Of a stretch of DNA of 64,000 nucleotides, positions 32,728-40,696 are shown piece after piece. Origin of the DNA: an uncultured Phocaeicola sp. (GTDB lineage Bacteria; Bacteroidota; Bacteroidia; Bacteroidales; Bacteroidaceae); assembly GCA_944320815.1 (NCBI GenBank), contig CALUIZ010000012.1, forward strand, positions 1-64,000. Reading direction: 5' to 3'. The position numbers and the translations under genes were made by a program. Within the stretch, counting starts at the first letter, position 1, and each line of letters begins with the position of its first letter. The notes beneath the pieces are model-generated. The model worked only from the letters and a program-made list of their open reading frames with translations, ran no database searches and was not told the DNA's origin.

Positions 32728-33918
32728 TTATAATTGTTTGAAAAATTTCAACATGCTTTCCCCATATACATGATAATCAAAATATTCTTTACAGATTTCC
32801 TTTCCTTGCAAAGCTATTTTTTTTCGTTCCTCATCATCATTTATAGCCTCTACTATTGCATTAGATAATGCATCAACATTCTCAGGTTCTACAATATAAG
32901 CAGACTCTCTATCTTTTAGCCAAAGAGGAGCCTCTCCCCAGTTTGTGGTAATTACAGCTTTTCCTGCTGCCAAATATTCACTTAATTTATTTGAAAAGCC
33001 ATAATAATTTTGAGCAGTTTTGTATTTGTTTAGAACTACTAATGAAGCTTTTTCCAAATAATTCTTTATTTGTTCTGTATCCAAATAACCAACAAAATCT
33101 ACTTTGTCCTGTAAATGATATCTATTTATCAACTCATTAATTTTATGCCTACATGGAGAACTCTCAATATCCCCAGCCATAACGTATTTTAATGGTTTAT
33201 TTATATAGGGAAGTGCTTTTGCAAAAGCTTCAAGCATACCTAAAATTCCATCTTTTTGCTCCGTGAATGTACCAGCATGAAAAATATACGGAATTTCCTG
33301 CTCGTAAGATCTATCTTTTATCAAAAAAAAACTTGAATCAACAAGAGTTGGAACTTTCAACACTTTACAGTTTGTCGATTTAAATTTATTAGCTAGTTCT
33401 ACCAGCCCTTCACTAATAGCTATAAATCCATCACATAATGGAAATAATCTCTCTGTTGCTTTTTTATATCCAAGCCTTGCTTTTAAAGATACATCTCCAT
33501 AGAAAGGTATTTCACATAATTCACGAACGAATTTAGCCTTCTTTTTGTGTACAATACCTATAACCTTAAGCATGAAATTTATGTCTGTTCCTGCATAACT
33601 AAACACAATATCAGCCGCTTTTAGATTTCCTTTTAGATATTCAATTGTTTTTCGACGGTCTTTCCAATCATTAAAAAGACGTATTAACACATTTTTCCCC
33701 CTCAATGGAGTACCGCCTATATATTCGTATGGAATGCCATCAACAAAACCTGTATATTCAATATTTTTAGGCACTTTTCCATAAATCTCAGTTCGCGTAA
33801 AAATCAAGATTTTACAATCTACGCTTGCAAATTTTAAAGCACGCGCATAATTTTTTATGCGGTTTGTTGCAGCCATACCATTAGGAATAGGCTTTGATGT
33901 AAGTATGTATACTTTCAT
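32728..33918 (-). CDS. GT4-family glycosyltransferase
   Basis: 396 residues. N-terminal SKPIPNGMAATNRIKNYARAL, central FHAGTFTEQKDGILGMLEA and the donor-site region NYYGFSNKLSEYLAAGKAVI are of the GT4 type, though the first Glu of the EX7E pattern is less clear than in the neighbouring GTs. It lies between ugd (200-bp gap with no visible feature) and the ATP-grasp gene. Predicted to build the capsule repeat at the cytoplasmic membrane face. Confidence 0.8.
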   Translation of the reverse strand: MKVYILTSKPIPNGMAATNRIKNYARALKFASVDCKILIFTRTEIYGKVPKNIEYTGFVDGIPYEYIGGTPLRGKNVLIRLFNDWKDRRKTIEYLKGNLKAADIVFSYAGTDINFMLKVIGIVHKKKAKFVRELCEIPFYGDVSLKARLGYKKATERLFPLCDGFIAISEGLVELANKFKSTNCKVLKVPTLVDSSFFLIKDRSYEQEIPYIFHAGTFTEQKDGILGMLEAFAKALPYINKPLKYVMAGDIESSPCRHKINELINRYHLQDKVDFVGYLDTEQIKNYLEKASLVVLNKYKTAQNYYGFSNKLSEYLAAGKAVITTNWGEAPLWLKDRESAYIVEPENVDALSNAIVEAINDDEERKKIALQGKEICKEYFDYHVYGESMLKFFKQL

Positions 33919-33989
33919 GTCAGCATGAATTATCTCAACACATATTTTATTATTGACTACTAATTTTATATCCTAATAATGTGAATTTT

Positions 33990-34916
33990 CTATTTTTTAG
34001 GTAAACGTATCCAATCACCTATTTTTTTATTCCATTCTTTTGGATAAAATGTCCCTAAACCGCTTGCAGGAAAGAACGTTATTTCACCCCAATAGGCATG
34101 TCCATCTATATCGTAGAAATCTATTCTAGAGAATGGTATGTTTTGAGATAATATGCTTGCGCATTTTTTCATTACATCAAAAGATTGTGGACATACAATT
34201 TCTTGGCTGCTATTATGAGTACCCTCAGTCAATCCAACCAGCCCAACTAATCTATTCCACTCCATATCATAAAAATCTATTTTTTCATCAACAGCTCGAT
34301 CGCTAATAATCTGACATAATCGAGGTATACCATCAAAACAATAAAATTTATAATCCCTCAAATTACCTGATTTTACAAATTTTTCACCTTCAATACATTT
34401 ATCATTTTTCCCTTCCATATATACTTCTGCAATAATACGCCTAGGTACATCCTTATAAGGCCATTCACGACCATATTTATAATAATTCTCTTTAAGTCCT
34501 TTACGTAACCCCTTACAAACTTTTTTTATATCCAATTTGCTTTTATCTTTACAGATAAACATTCCATTTCCACTATTATGATTACACTTTATAACAAAAC
34601 GAGAAGGTAATGAATCAAAATCTATTTCTTCTACACTTTTCCATACCCCTAATGTTGGAATAATATATTGACAACCAATCTTATTTGCCACATACTCTTT
34701 TGCCTTTACCTTGTCTACCATAATCGTATATAAAGAATTTCGATCGTACAATTTTAACCATTGTAGTTTCTCACTAAAGGTTTTTGGATTTTCTAAATCC
34801 AAATGATACCCCATAACATGATAGAAAAATAATTTGAGATACAATTCATCAGATAAACAAGAAGAAAAAATATGCAACACCTTACCGTAGGCTTTATAAA
34901 AAAGATTTTTTTTCAT
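33990..34916 (-). CDS. TupA-like ATP-grasp protein
   Basis: 308 residues. The pattern NPKTFSEKLQWLKLYDRNSLY, VDKVKAKEYVANKIG, FVIKCNHNSGNGMFICKDK and the C-terminal YWGEITFFPASGLGTFYPKEW fits the TupA-like ATP-grasp family found in capsule and teichuronopeptide loci. ATP-grasp enzymes join a carboxylate to an amine or similar group using ATP. With uronic acids predicted for this capsule, an amide-linked substituent on GlcA/GalA is an attractive role, but this is inference. Some members are annotated as glycosyltransferases without proof. Confidence 0.8.
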   Translation of the reverse strand: MKKNLFYKAYGKVLHIFSSCLSDELYLKLFFYHVMGYHLDLENPKTFSEKLQWLKLYDRNSLYTIMVDKVKAKEYVANKIGCQYIIPTLGVWKSVEEIDFDSLPSRFVIKCNHNSGNGMFICKDKSKLDIKKVCKGLRKGLKENYYKYGREWPYKDVPRRIIAEVYMEGKNDKCIEGEKFVKSGNLRDYKFYCFDGIPRLCQIISDRAVDEKIDFYDMEWNRLVGLVGLTEGTHNSSQEIVCPQSFDVMKKCASILSQNIPFSRIDFYDIDGHAYWGEITFFPASGLGTFYPKEWNKKIGDWIRLPKK

Positions 34917-35073
34917 TATGCTTAAAATTATTATAAAACTAATGCATATTAAAAAGATATTTAATGATATATTCTTTTGATCTTATATTACACTTTGGCA
35001 CAAAAAAATATACAAATTTAAAATGTGTATCTAAATGGAACTAAATTCTTGTCCAATAGCACATCTGCTTTTA

Positions 35074-36414
35074 TCATACTATTTGTTTTTTCAAAAGATT
35101 TCTGTGAGATAGATTTTTCTGAACGTATGCAGGTGCAAAAAATCCATAAAACCAAAAAGATGTAAAGATAGGTATTGCAAGAAGCTGATAAGAAATAGCA
35201 GAAACACATAACAATAAAAACAATCCTAATTTTCTTTGTTCGTTGCTTTGTGCTGCTATTTTAAGCGATGACCGAAATAAAATATAGAAAAAATAAGCTC
35301 CAAACAACAATCCAAACATTCCAAATATTTTAAAAAATCCATTTGCTAACACATAGTTTGATGTAATATGTATTCTAAAATATGAATGCTCAATATTTCG
35401 GCTATAACCCAATATAGGATCATTCATAATGTTCATCCACTCAAAAACTGCAGCGTCAAAACGATCTATTGTTCCACGATATTCCCCATCTTCATGAAAA
35501 TTTGCACTCCAATAAAAATTTTCTTCTAATCGAGATACATCTTGTGCTTCTGATATTCTAGTCCCAATTTTCTCAGCCATAAAATCTAATTGCATCAAAC
35601 CATAGACAATCGGAATCATTATTAGAACTAACAAGAAAGTATATTTCAAATTGAATTTTTTGATTAGGAATATAGCATAAATAACTAATGCAGCAGAATA
35701 TCCTGTAGTTGATTGAGTTGTAGCCAAAGCTATTATTAACCAATAAATATTCTTGTTTTTCCTAAATTTAATACCATTCTGGCAAAGATTACAGAATATA
35801 GCTAATGTTATCATAATAGCAAAACGTCCTGGTTCCCATGAGCATCCTGCATTTCTAATAATATTGGAATAAACCTGCCCTTTAGCTGGATCCATCCATG
35901 TGAAAAGATAGAAGACATTATTACCATAATTAGTCTCATTAAACAATCTAAAGAATGAAGCTGAAGCAGGAAATAATACTGCAATAAGCCAACCTATAAC
36001 TGCTACTTTACAGAAAAATACTAATATATTCTCATAAATAGGAATTAATTTGTATCCAAATATTTGATTATGAATATATGCTATAATAATTGCATATACC
36101 ATAAAAAAATGATAAGAGAATTCTTCAGTCGTATAAACTCCATATTTGAATAAAGAACAAACAGCCCAAATTACATAAATCAATAAGACTAAATGCAAAT
36201 TCTTATTATTAAAAGAAATTGGATGTTTTTTCCACAATATACAAGTAAGTACTATTGGCAGCAATAATGGTACTGGATTCCCAGATAATGGTCCAATCAT
36301 TCTACTTGTTTCTGGAGTTGCCTGAGCCATATAAACTACCATTATAAACATATAGATAGTCTCAAAACGACCATATTTTCTTATAATATTATTGCTTCTA
36401 CTTATTGACATCAC
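35074..36414 (-). CDS. wzy: O-antigen/capsule repeat polymerase (Wzy-like)
   Basis: 446 residues with many hydrophobic segments spread along the chain and a large polar loop in the second half (about residues 285-345, containing RISEAQDVSRLEENFYWSAN and DPILGYSRNIEHSYF), the usual Wzy topology. Sequence is poorly conserved in this family, so the call rests on topology, length and position next to wzx. Its start overlaps the wzx stop by 17 bp, implying translational coupling. It would join lipid-linked repeats in the periplasm. Confidence 0.75.
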   Translation of the reverse strand: MMSISRSNNIIRKYGRFETIYMFIMVVYMAQATPETSRMIGPLSGNPVPLLLPIVLTCILWKKHPISFNNKNLHLVLLIYVIWAVCSLFKYGVYTTEEFSYHFFMVYAIIIAYIHNQIFGYKLIPIYENILVFFCKVAVIGWLIAVLFPASASFFRLFNETNYGNNVFYLFTWMDPAKGQVYSNIIRNAGCSWEPGRFAIMITLAIFCNLCQNGIKFRKNKNIYWLIIALATTQSTTGYSAALVIYAIFLIKKFNLKYTFLLVLIMIPIVYGLMQLDFMAEKIGTRISEAQDVSRLEENFYWSANFHEDGEYRGTIDRFDAAVFEWMNIMNDPILGYSRNIEHSYFRIHITSNYVLANGFFKIFGMFGLLFGAYFFYILFRSSLKIAAQSNEQRKLGLFLLLCVSAISYQLLAIPIFTSFWFYGFFAPAYVQKNLSHRNLLKKQIV

Positions 36415-37636
36415 TATGAAATTTCACAAATAATTTGTAATAATAAAACATTACTGAAAAATAAGACAAAGAGCTTAATATCCTCGTAACAATAGCCGCC
36501 ATAATACCTCCATAATAAATGCCTATGGTATAACCAATAAGTGAAATACTTCCACTCACAAGTGCCGCATTTCGTAAATAAACACCTTTTCCATGGGCTC
36601 CTAAAAAACGATTATACATATCCCCCAATCCATGAAAAGTAAAGCCTACAGCGAGAATACTTGCATAAAATGCTACATCTGCATAAGATTGATCATATAA
36701 AATATTAACTACAGGATAGATTAATAAACAAAACCCTATTAACGTAATTAATGACATTAAATAAGTACTCCATAAAATTTTTTTTGAGATAAATTCTTGG
36801 TGTGCAAATTGCTTAAAGTAGGTAGTACCTATTACATTGGGAAGCATCATTAATGGTGAAGTAACTGTAAGTGCCAATGTATAAAAACCTACTTCTGTAT
36901 TATTTGCTCCCAATAAACCTAAGCTTAATCCTGCTATATACTGTACAGACACACTAGCCAACCCACCTAAATAAACTTGAAACCCATAATGTTTGTTCTC
37001 CACATTTAGTTTTTGAAAAGTTCTTTTCAGCTGAACAAACTTAGGTGAATTATTAAAAATAAGCATTATCAATACCACCGTTATTATGCCATTCTGCAAA
37101 AGCAACATACGCTCACTGGTAGCTCCACTGCATTTATATATAAAAAATGCAACAATTAAATAAACAAGTTGTGGAAGCAAACGAGCCATAGCTATAGTAG
37201 ATATGCTATTATCACCCTGAGATGAAGTGTTTATATAATTTAACAATAAAGTCGATCCACAAACAGGCATAACAACATAAAATAAGTTATAATAGGATTT
37301 TTGAAGAAAATAATGATGAACGATCCCACATACAATCATAACTATCATCATTAACAAGATTGTAATCCCCAATATAAATACTAATGTTCCTTTAATTTGA
37401 CTAGCTTCCTCTTTTGTTTCAGCCAAAGCCAACAATCTACTTCCTGAAATAAAATAGCCAAATAAAAAAAGACCAGAAAAAAAAGCTATAATATTATTTA
37501 TATACTGCACGTCGCCATATACTGAAGGCTCTAGAGAACGGGTATTTAGTATGGAAACTAAAACACCCATCAAAACTCCTCCTATTGTACTACAATACAA
37601 AAATAGAATTTGTTTTTTTGATTTATTGATATTCAT
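36398..37636 (-). CDS. wzx: Polysaccharide flippase (Wzx-like)
   Basis: 412 residues with about twelve hydrophobic helices. The N-terminal pattern LFLYCSTIGGVLMGVLVSILNTRSLEPSVYGDVQYINNI matches the Wzx/MATE-like polysaccharide exporter family. It should flip undecaprenyl-pyrophosphate-linked repeats to the periplasm. First biosynthesis gene after the NusG-like gene; very AT-rich, in sharp contrast with that gene. Overlaps wzy. Confidence 0.85.
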   Translation of the reverse strand: MNINKSKKQILFLYCSTIGGVLMGVLVSILNTRSLEPSVYGDVQYINNIIAFFSGLFLFGYFISGSRLLALAETKEEASQIKGTLVFILGITILLMMIVMIVCGIVHHYFLQKSYYNLFYVVMPVCGSTLLLNYINTSSQGDNSISTIAMARLLPQLVYLIVAFFIYKCSGATSERMLLLQNGIITVVLIMLIFNNSPKFVQLKRTFQKLNVENKHYGFQVYLGGLASVSVQYIAGLSLGLLGANNTEVGFYTLALTVTSPLMMLPNVIGTTYFKQFAHQEFISKKILWSTYLMSLITLIGFCLLIYPVVNILYDQSYADVAFYASILAVGFTFHGLGDMYNRFLGAHGKGVYLRNAALVSGSISLIGYTIGIYYGGIMAAIVTRILSSLSYFSVMFYYYKLFVKFHSDVNK

Positions 37637-37687
37637 AGAAGGTTCTATTTTGGCAGATAATATCTCCTAATACATATGAATTATAAA

Positions 37688-37766
37688 ATCCCCGCCATTT
37701 CCCCGGACAAACCTCCGGTGAGAAAAGTAGCTGAAACGGTCTGCCACGGGAAGCTGCGGCGGGGAT
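37688..37766 (-). terminator. Terminator-like hairpin between the NusG-like gene and wzx
   Basis: On the minus strand ATCCCCGCC (37766-37758) pairs perfectly with GGCGGGGAT (37696-37688) and is followed by TTTATAATT. The long loop contains a smaller CCGGA/TCCGG stem. It lies just after the stop of the NusG-like gene and just before wzx, where a conditional terminator would act. The 61-base loop makes it weaker than a standard terminator. Confidence 0.45.
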
Positions 37767-37770
37767 GTTC

Positions 37771-38922
37771 CTATACTATTAATGTCGGTTCATATTTCTC
37801 CATCGCCTCCACCAGCTCCCGCTGCACCTCCGAAAGCTTCTTCTGTGCGTTGAAATACTCCATCGCCTCCTTATAATAGGAGGTGTCGCGCGTGGCGATG
37901 TAGAGCGCGGACTGCAGGAAGGCACGCACTGACACGCTCATCTTGCTCTTCGGACGGCTCTCGATGCCGTCAAGCTCCTTCTTCACCTCCACCACCAGCT
38001 CTTCCGTACCGAACCTGTCGCCGCGCAGGACGGCGCACAGGAGCATCAGCGCACGGAACTTGCGGCGCATCGCGTCGCCGGAAAAGGTGCGGTAGCGGTA
38101 ATTGTAGAGGGAGTCGAGCAGGGAAGCGTCCTTGTGCCTCGACTTCTCACTCCGGCCGCCCTCCATGCGGCGGGACATGACACCGAAAAGCTGACGCTGC
38201 ACGTCCTCTATCAGGCGGTAGCGGTTGTTCTCGCGGACCACCGGGTCGGCGTTCTTCGGTTCGTAGAGCACGTCCTCAAGACGGAGGGAAGGGAGACGCA
38301 GGTACATCGTGCCCTGAAGCACGTAGATGCCCACCGTGAGCGAAAAGCCCTTCCTGTCCTGCCGCATCTCCAGCACACGGGCCCTGTAGCCCTTGAAAGG
38401 TGTGGTGTTGAGCACCACTTCCGCATTCTCGCCGATGTGGTCCGTGCAGGGCCATACCTCAAAATTAATGCGGCGGTCGCAGCAGGCATCGATGAAACTG
38501 CCCATCGCGTCGTCGGAAACGGTGAGCTTGTTCCGGTTCTTGTCGCGGTAGAACCAGAGCGTACGGTAACAGTCGTGGTTCTCCCTCCCGCCCAGAAGGG
38601 CCTCCAGATCCCGGTCGCTGGAGCGGATGAAAATATACCGCTTCAGGGCCGTACGGAGCTGGTTATTGGCCGATACGTCCGCGCGGTTCATCGGATTGAA
38701 GAACCGCCCGTCCTCCGCCTCGTCTTCGGGGTTGGAGTCGGCCACCCGGTGTTTCAGAAACTGATAGGGAATGAAATATTGGAAAGTGGGCATGCCCCAC
38801 TTTTCGCGAGCTATATTCTCCTCCAGCAGCCTCAGCTCGACCATCTTCGGGTCGGGCGAGGTCATGATGAACCATTTGCGTCCGTTATCCATGCTTGTAT
38901 TCTCGATTTTGAGGAACTGCAT
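37771..38922 (-). CDS. NusG/UpxY-like transcription antiterminator with C-terminal extension
   Basis: 383 residues (possible alternative start at MDNGRKWFIMTSPDP, residue 11). The N-terminal part follows the NusG NTD plan: KWFIMTSPDPK start, then KRYIFIRSSDRDLEALLGG in place of FPGYVLV, then TLWFYRD and a P-x-S-like LTVSDDAM. A KOW-like segment follows (GENAEVVLNTTPFKGYRARVLEM). About 130 extra residues at the C-terminus, basic and helical, are unlike ordinary UpxY proteins of about 170-180 residues. UpxY-type factors let polymerase read through capsule operons. It is the first gene of the capsule operon, behind the invertible promoter. It is clearly GC-rich while the next genes are AT-rich. 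No upxZ gene follows. Confidence 0.68.
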   Translation of the reverse strand: MQFLKIENTSMDNGRKWFIMTSPDPKMVELRLLEENIAREKWGMPTFQYFIPYQFLKHRVADSNPEDEAEDGRFFNPMNRADVSANNQLRTALKRYIFIRSSDRDLEALLGGRENHDCYRTLWFYRDKNRNKLTVSDDAMGSFIDACCDRRINFEVWPCTDHIGENAEVVLNTTPFKGYRARVLEMRQDRKGFSLTVGIYVLQGTMYLRLPSLRLEDVLYEPKNADPVVRENNRYRLIEDVQRQLFGVMSRRMEGGRSEKSRHKDASLLDSLYNYRYRTFSGDAMRRKFRALMLLCAVLRGDRFGTEELVVEVKKELDGIESRPKSKMSVSVRAFLQSALYIATRDTSYYKEAMEYFNAQKKLSEVQRELVEAMEKYEPTLIV

Positions 38923-39166
38923 ACCTCATACTCCTGCAAACAAACGGATTTATCACGTATCACATTCATTTACAGTCATTTCCATCATCACAGGAGCAGA
39001 CAAAATTCCCAAAATCCAGTCTTTCGCATTTTTCTGTCCTGATGGTCAAATTCAGTCCGTCTCTTACGGAGAGACGGATCGTGACGTAAATCCCTGTGAA
39101 TAAATGCATTAAGCAAAGATGCGGATGAATGTATCCGGCAAATTGTGAAAATATCCTGAAAAAAAA

Positions 39167-39253
39167 TATAGTCCGGCTAACGGACCGTATGGACTACATT
39201 GCAGACTATATGGACTGCACATGTAGTCCGTATGGTCTTCCCGCCGGACTATA
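39167..39253. repeat. 87-bp multi-arm hairpin inside the invertible segment
   Basis: TATAGTCCGGC (39167-39177) pairs perfectly with GCCGGACTATA (39243-39253). Inside, GACCGTATGGACTACAT (39183-39199) pairs with ATGTAGTCCGTATGGTC (39221-39238) with two mismatches, and TGCAG/CTGCA pairs at the tip. The motif TATGGACT or its complement recurs in the arms. It may be a terminator that insulates the promoter, a protein-binding site, or a recombination enhancer. Confidence 0.6.
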
Positions 39254-39380
39254 GAAAAATTCAGCAAAATTTGAAGGGTATATACTCTCATTTCCAGAAA
39301 GTTACCCCATAGCATATGGAAAACCAGACCGGCTTTCCGAGAGAAATATAAAGAAGCCTCCTTTTTTTATCGGATTAATC

Positions 39381-39411
39381 TTTCCTGTTTATGTTTTTTA
39401 TTGTACTTTTG
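39381..39411 (+). promoter_or_regulatory. Promoter inside the invertible segment, pointing right (away from the capsule genes)
   Basis: TACTTTTG at 39404-39411 is an exact TAnnTTTG -7 box. TTTC at 39381-39384 with a 19-bp spacer is a fair -33 box. Transcription would begin about at the right-hand inverted repeat. No CAAAnnTA (a left-pointing -7 box) is found in the segment. After inversion the same promoter would lie near 39080 and read into the NusG-like gene with a leader of roughly 150 bases. Confidence 0.7.
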
Positions 39412-39513
39412 CGGCATGAATCCGTCTCTCCGTAAGAGACGGATTCTTTTTTACCCCATAACATTCTTTCTATCAGACACATATATATCCGAAGAACTTT
39501 GAAGTGAAGACAA

Positions 39514-40680
39514 TCAGTCACCCCTATAATAATACAGAAGGAAATAGCGTGCGATGAAATCAGCATTCCGAGCCACAAGTTCCTTATCTTCAGTTCCGGG
39601 ATAGCTTGCATCGGGCAGATAGTCATTGCGGATACAATAGGACAACAAATCAGGCGGACAAAGTGTTTCTTCCGACAGCAGACGGAAGGCATGACGTTCC
39701 GCCTCTATCTTATTATATAAAGGATTCTCCGGATCGGCTATATACTCGCACACATCCCTGGCCAACAGAATGCCCTTCAACGGATTGGCCATCAGCACAA
39801 AATTCCGGTTCTGCTTCATCTGAGGCAACATATGATCGTCATCGTCAGGCCATTTCAGAACTCCCGTCAAGAAAGCTTTCAGTTCATCATACCCGTTCAG
39901 ATAAACGACATGCCTGCCATCTGTCCCCTCCACAAAATTACGGTACATCCCGGCATTCCTTTCCCGGACAGCCTCAGGAATCTCCGGTTCCTGCCGGTAA
40001 AGTCCCTCACACTGTTTCCACTCCATGTTGTCCGCACCTGCCAGCAAATCAATCCATTCATAAAGAAACAAGGCCAGCGGACCGGTCGGCATAATCATAC
40101 GGTCCGACGGGGTTATCTGAGAGACATACGGCAGCATAGAAGGCCGGGTGAGATAAGTGGTCTCAAAAAGCTAGGCCAGTTTCATCTGGGCATCTTTCTC
40201 TCCGTCGAATCCGGCAAAGAAATTTTCCAGCAACGAATTTTCCGGAGCATCCTCATAAGCCTCGTCCAATATTCCATAAAACTTATCGGCATGGACCTTC
40301 ACCTCTTCCGAAAGAGGGTCCAGATAAAGTCCACGCTTCATCCCCTTCTGACAGGTGTTCCACACAATGAATCGCAGATCCTCCACATTGACATAGCCAG
40401 ACTCATAGTCAGTTCCCAAGGCATAGAAAGGCAGTTCGCGTCCATAAAGACGGCGGTGCCCTTCCACAAAGGCATTCCAAAGGCCCAATCCTGAGATGAT
40501 GTCTTCCAGATAAGCGGCTGCATAAAGCCCCAAATCTTTACGGGAATCTTCCGGAACACCATCGTCCACCACATCATACAGCCGATTGGCGAGTTCCACG
40601 AAATAATAGTCGGACGGCTGTACCTTTGAATATGGATGTATGTCCAGCCAGTCGTTCAGATAGATATGCTGCTTCTTCAT
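39514..40680 (-). pseudogene. Bacteroidales protein of unknown function split by an in-frame amber codon
   Basis: One frame of 389 codons starts at MKKQHIYLNDWLDIHPYSKV and runs to ARYFLLYYYRGD, broken only by TAG at 40171-40173. The sequence reads MKLA-stop-LFETTYLTRPSMLPYVSQ, with no shift of frame, so a single base change (for example CAG to TAG) would explain it. As it stands, a 169-residue product (40171-40680) is made, and a second piece could start at MLPYVSQ (40137). It may be a DUF3843-type protein, from memory only. It lies 16 bp after the MFS gene, probably in one operon with it. Function unknown. Confidence 0.7.
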
Positions 40681-40696
40681 ATGACGATAGATTTGT

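Larger units (their letters stand above)
39056..39443. promoter_or_regulatory. Probable invertible promoter segment flanked by perfect 24-bp inverted repeats
   Basis: TCCGTCTCTTACGGAGAGAC(GGAT) at 39056-39079 is the exact reverse complement of the 24 bases at 39420-39443. Each arm is itself nearly palindromic (CCGTCTCT/AGAGACGG). The 340 bp between them lie just upstream of the NusG-like first gene of the capsule operon and hold one good promoter pointing right, away from that operon. In Bacteroides, capsule promoters sit on such segments and are flipped by a serine or tyrosine recombinase. No recombinase gene lies in the window, so it would act in trans. As assembled, the capsule operon reads as OFF. 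Confidence 0.8.

Noticed and set aside
39297..39469. Direct repeat TTACCCCATA(G/A)CAT at 39302 and 39451
   Set aside because: Short and imperfect; may be chance or a by-product of past rearrangement, with no clear role.
38923..39513. A recombinase gene or target of the Mpi type for the invertible segment
   Set aside because: No recombinase gene lies in the window, and the arm sequence does not match the B. fragilis Mpi core that I remember; the enzyme must be looked for elsewhere.
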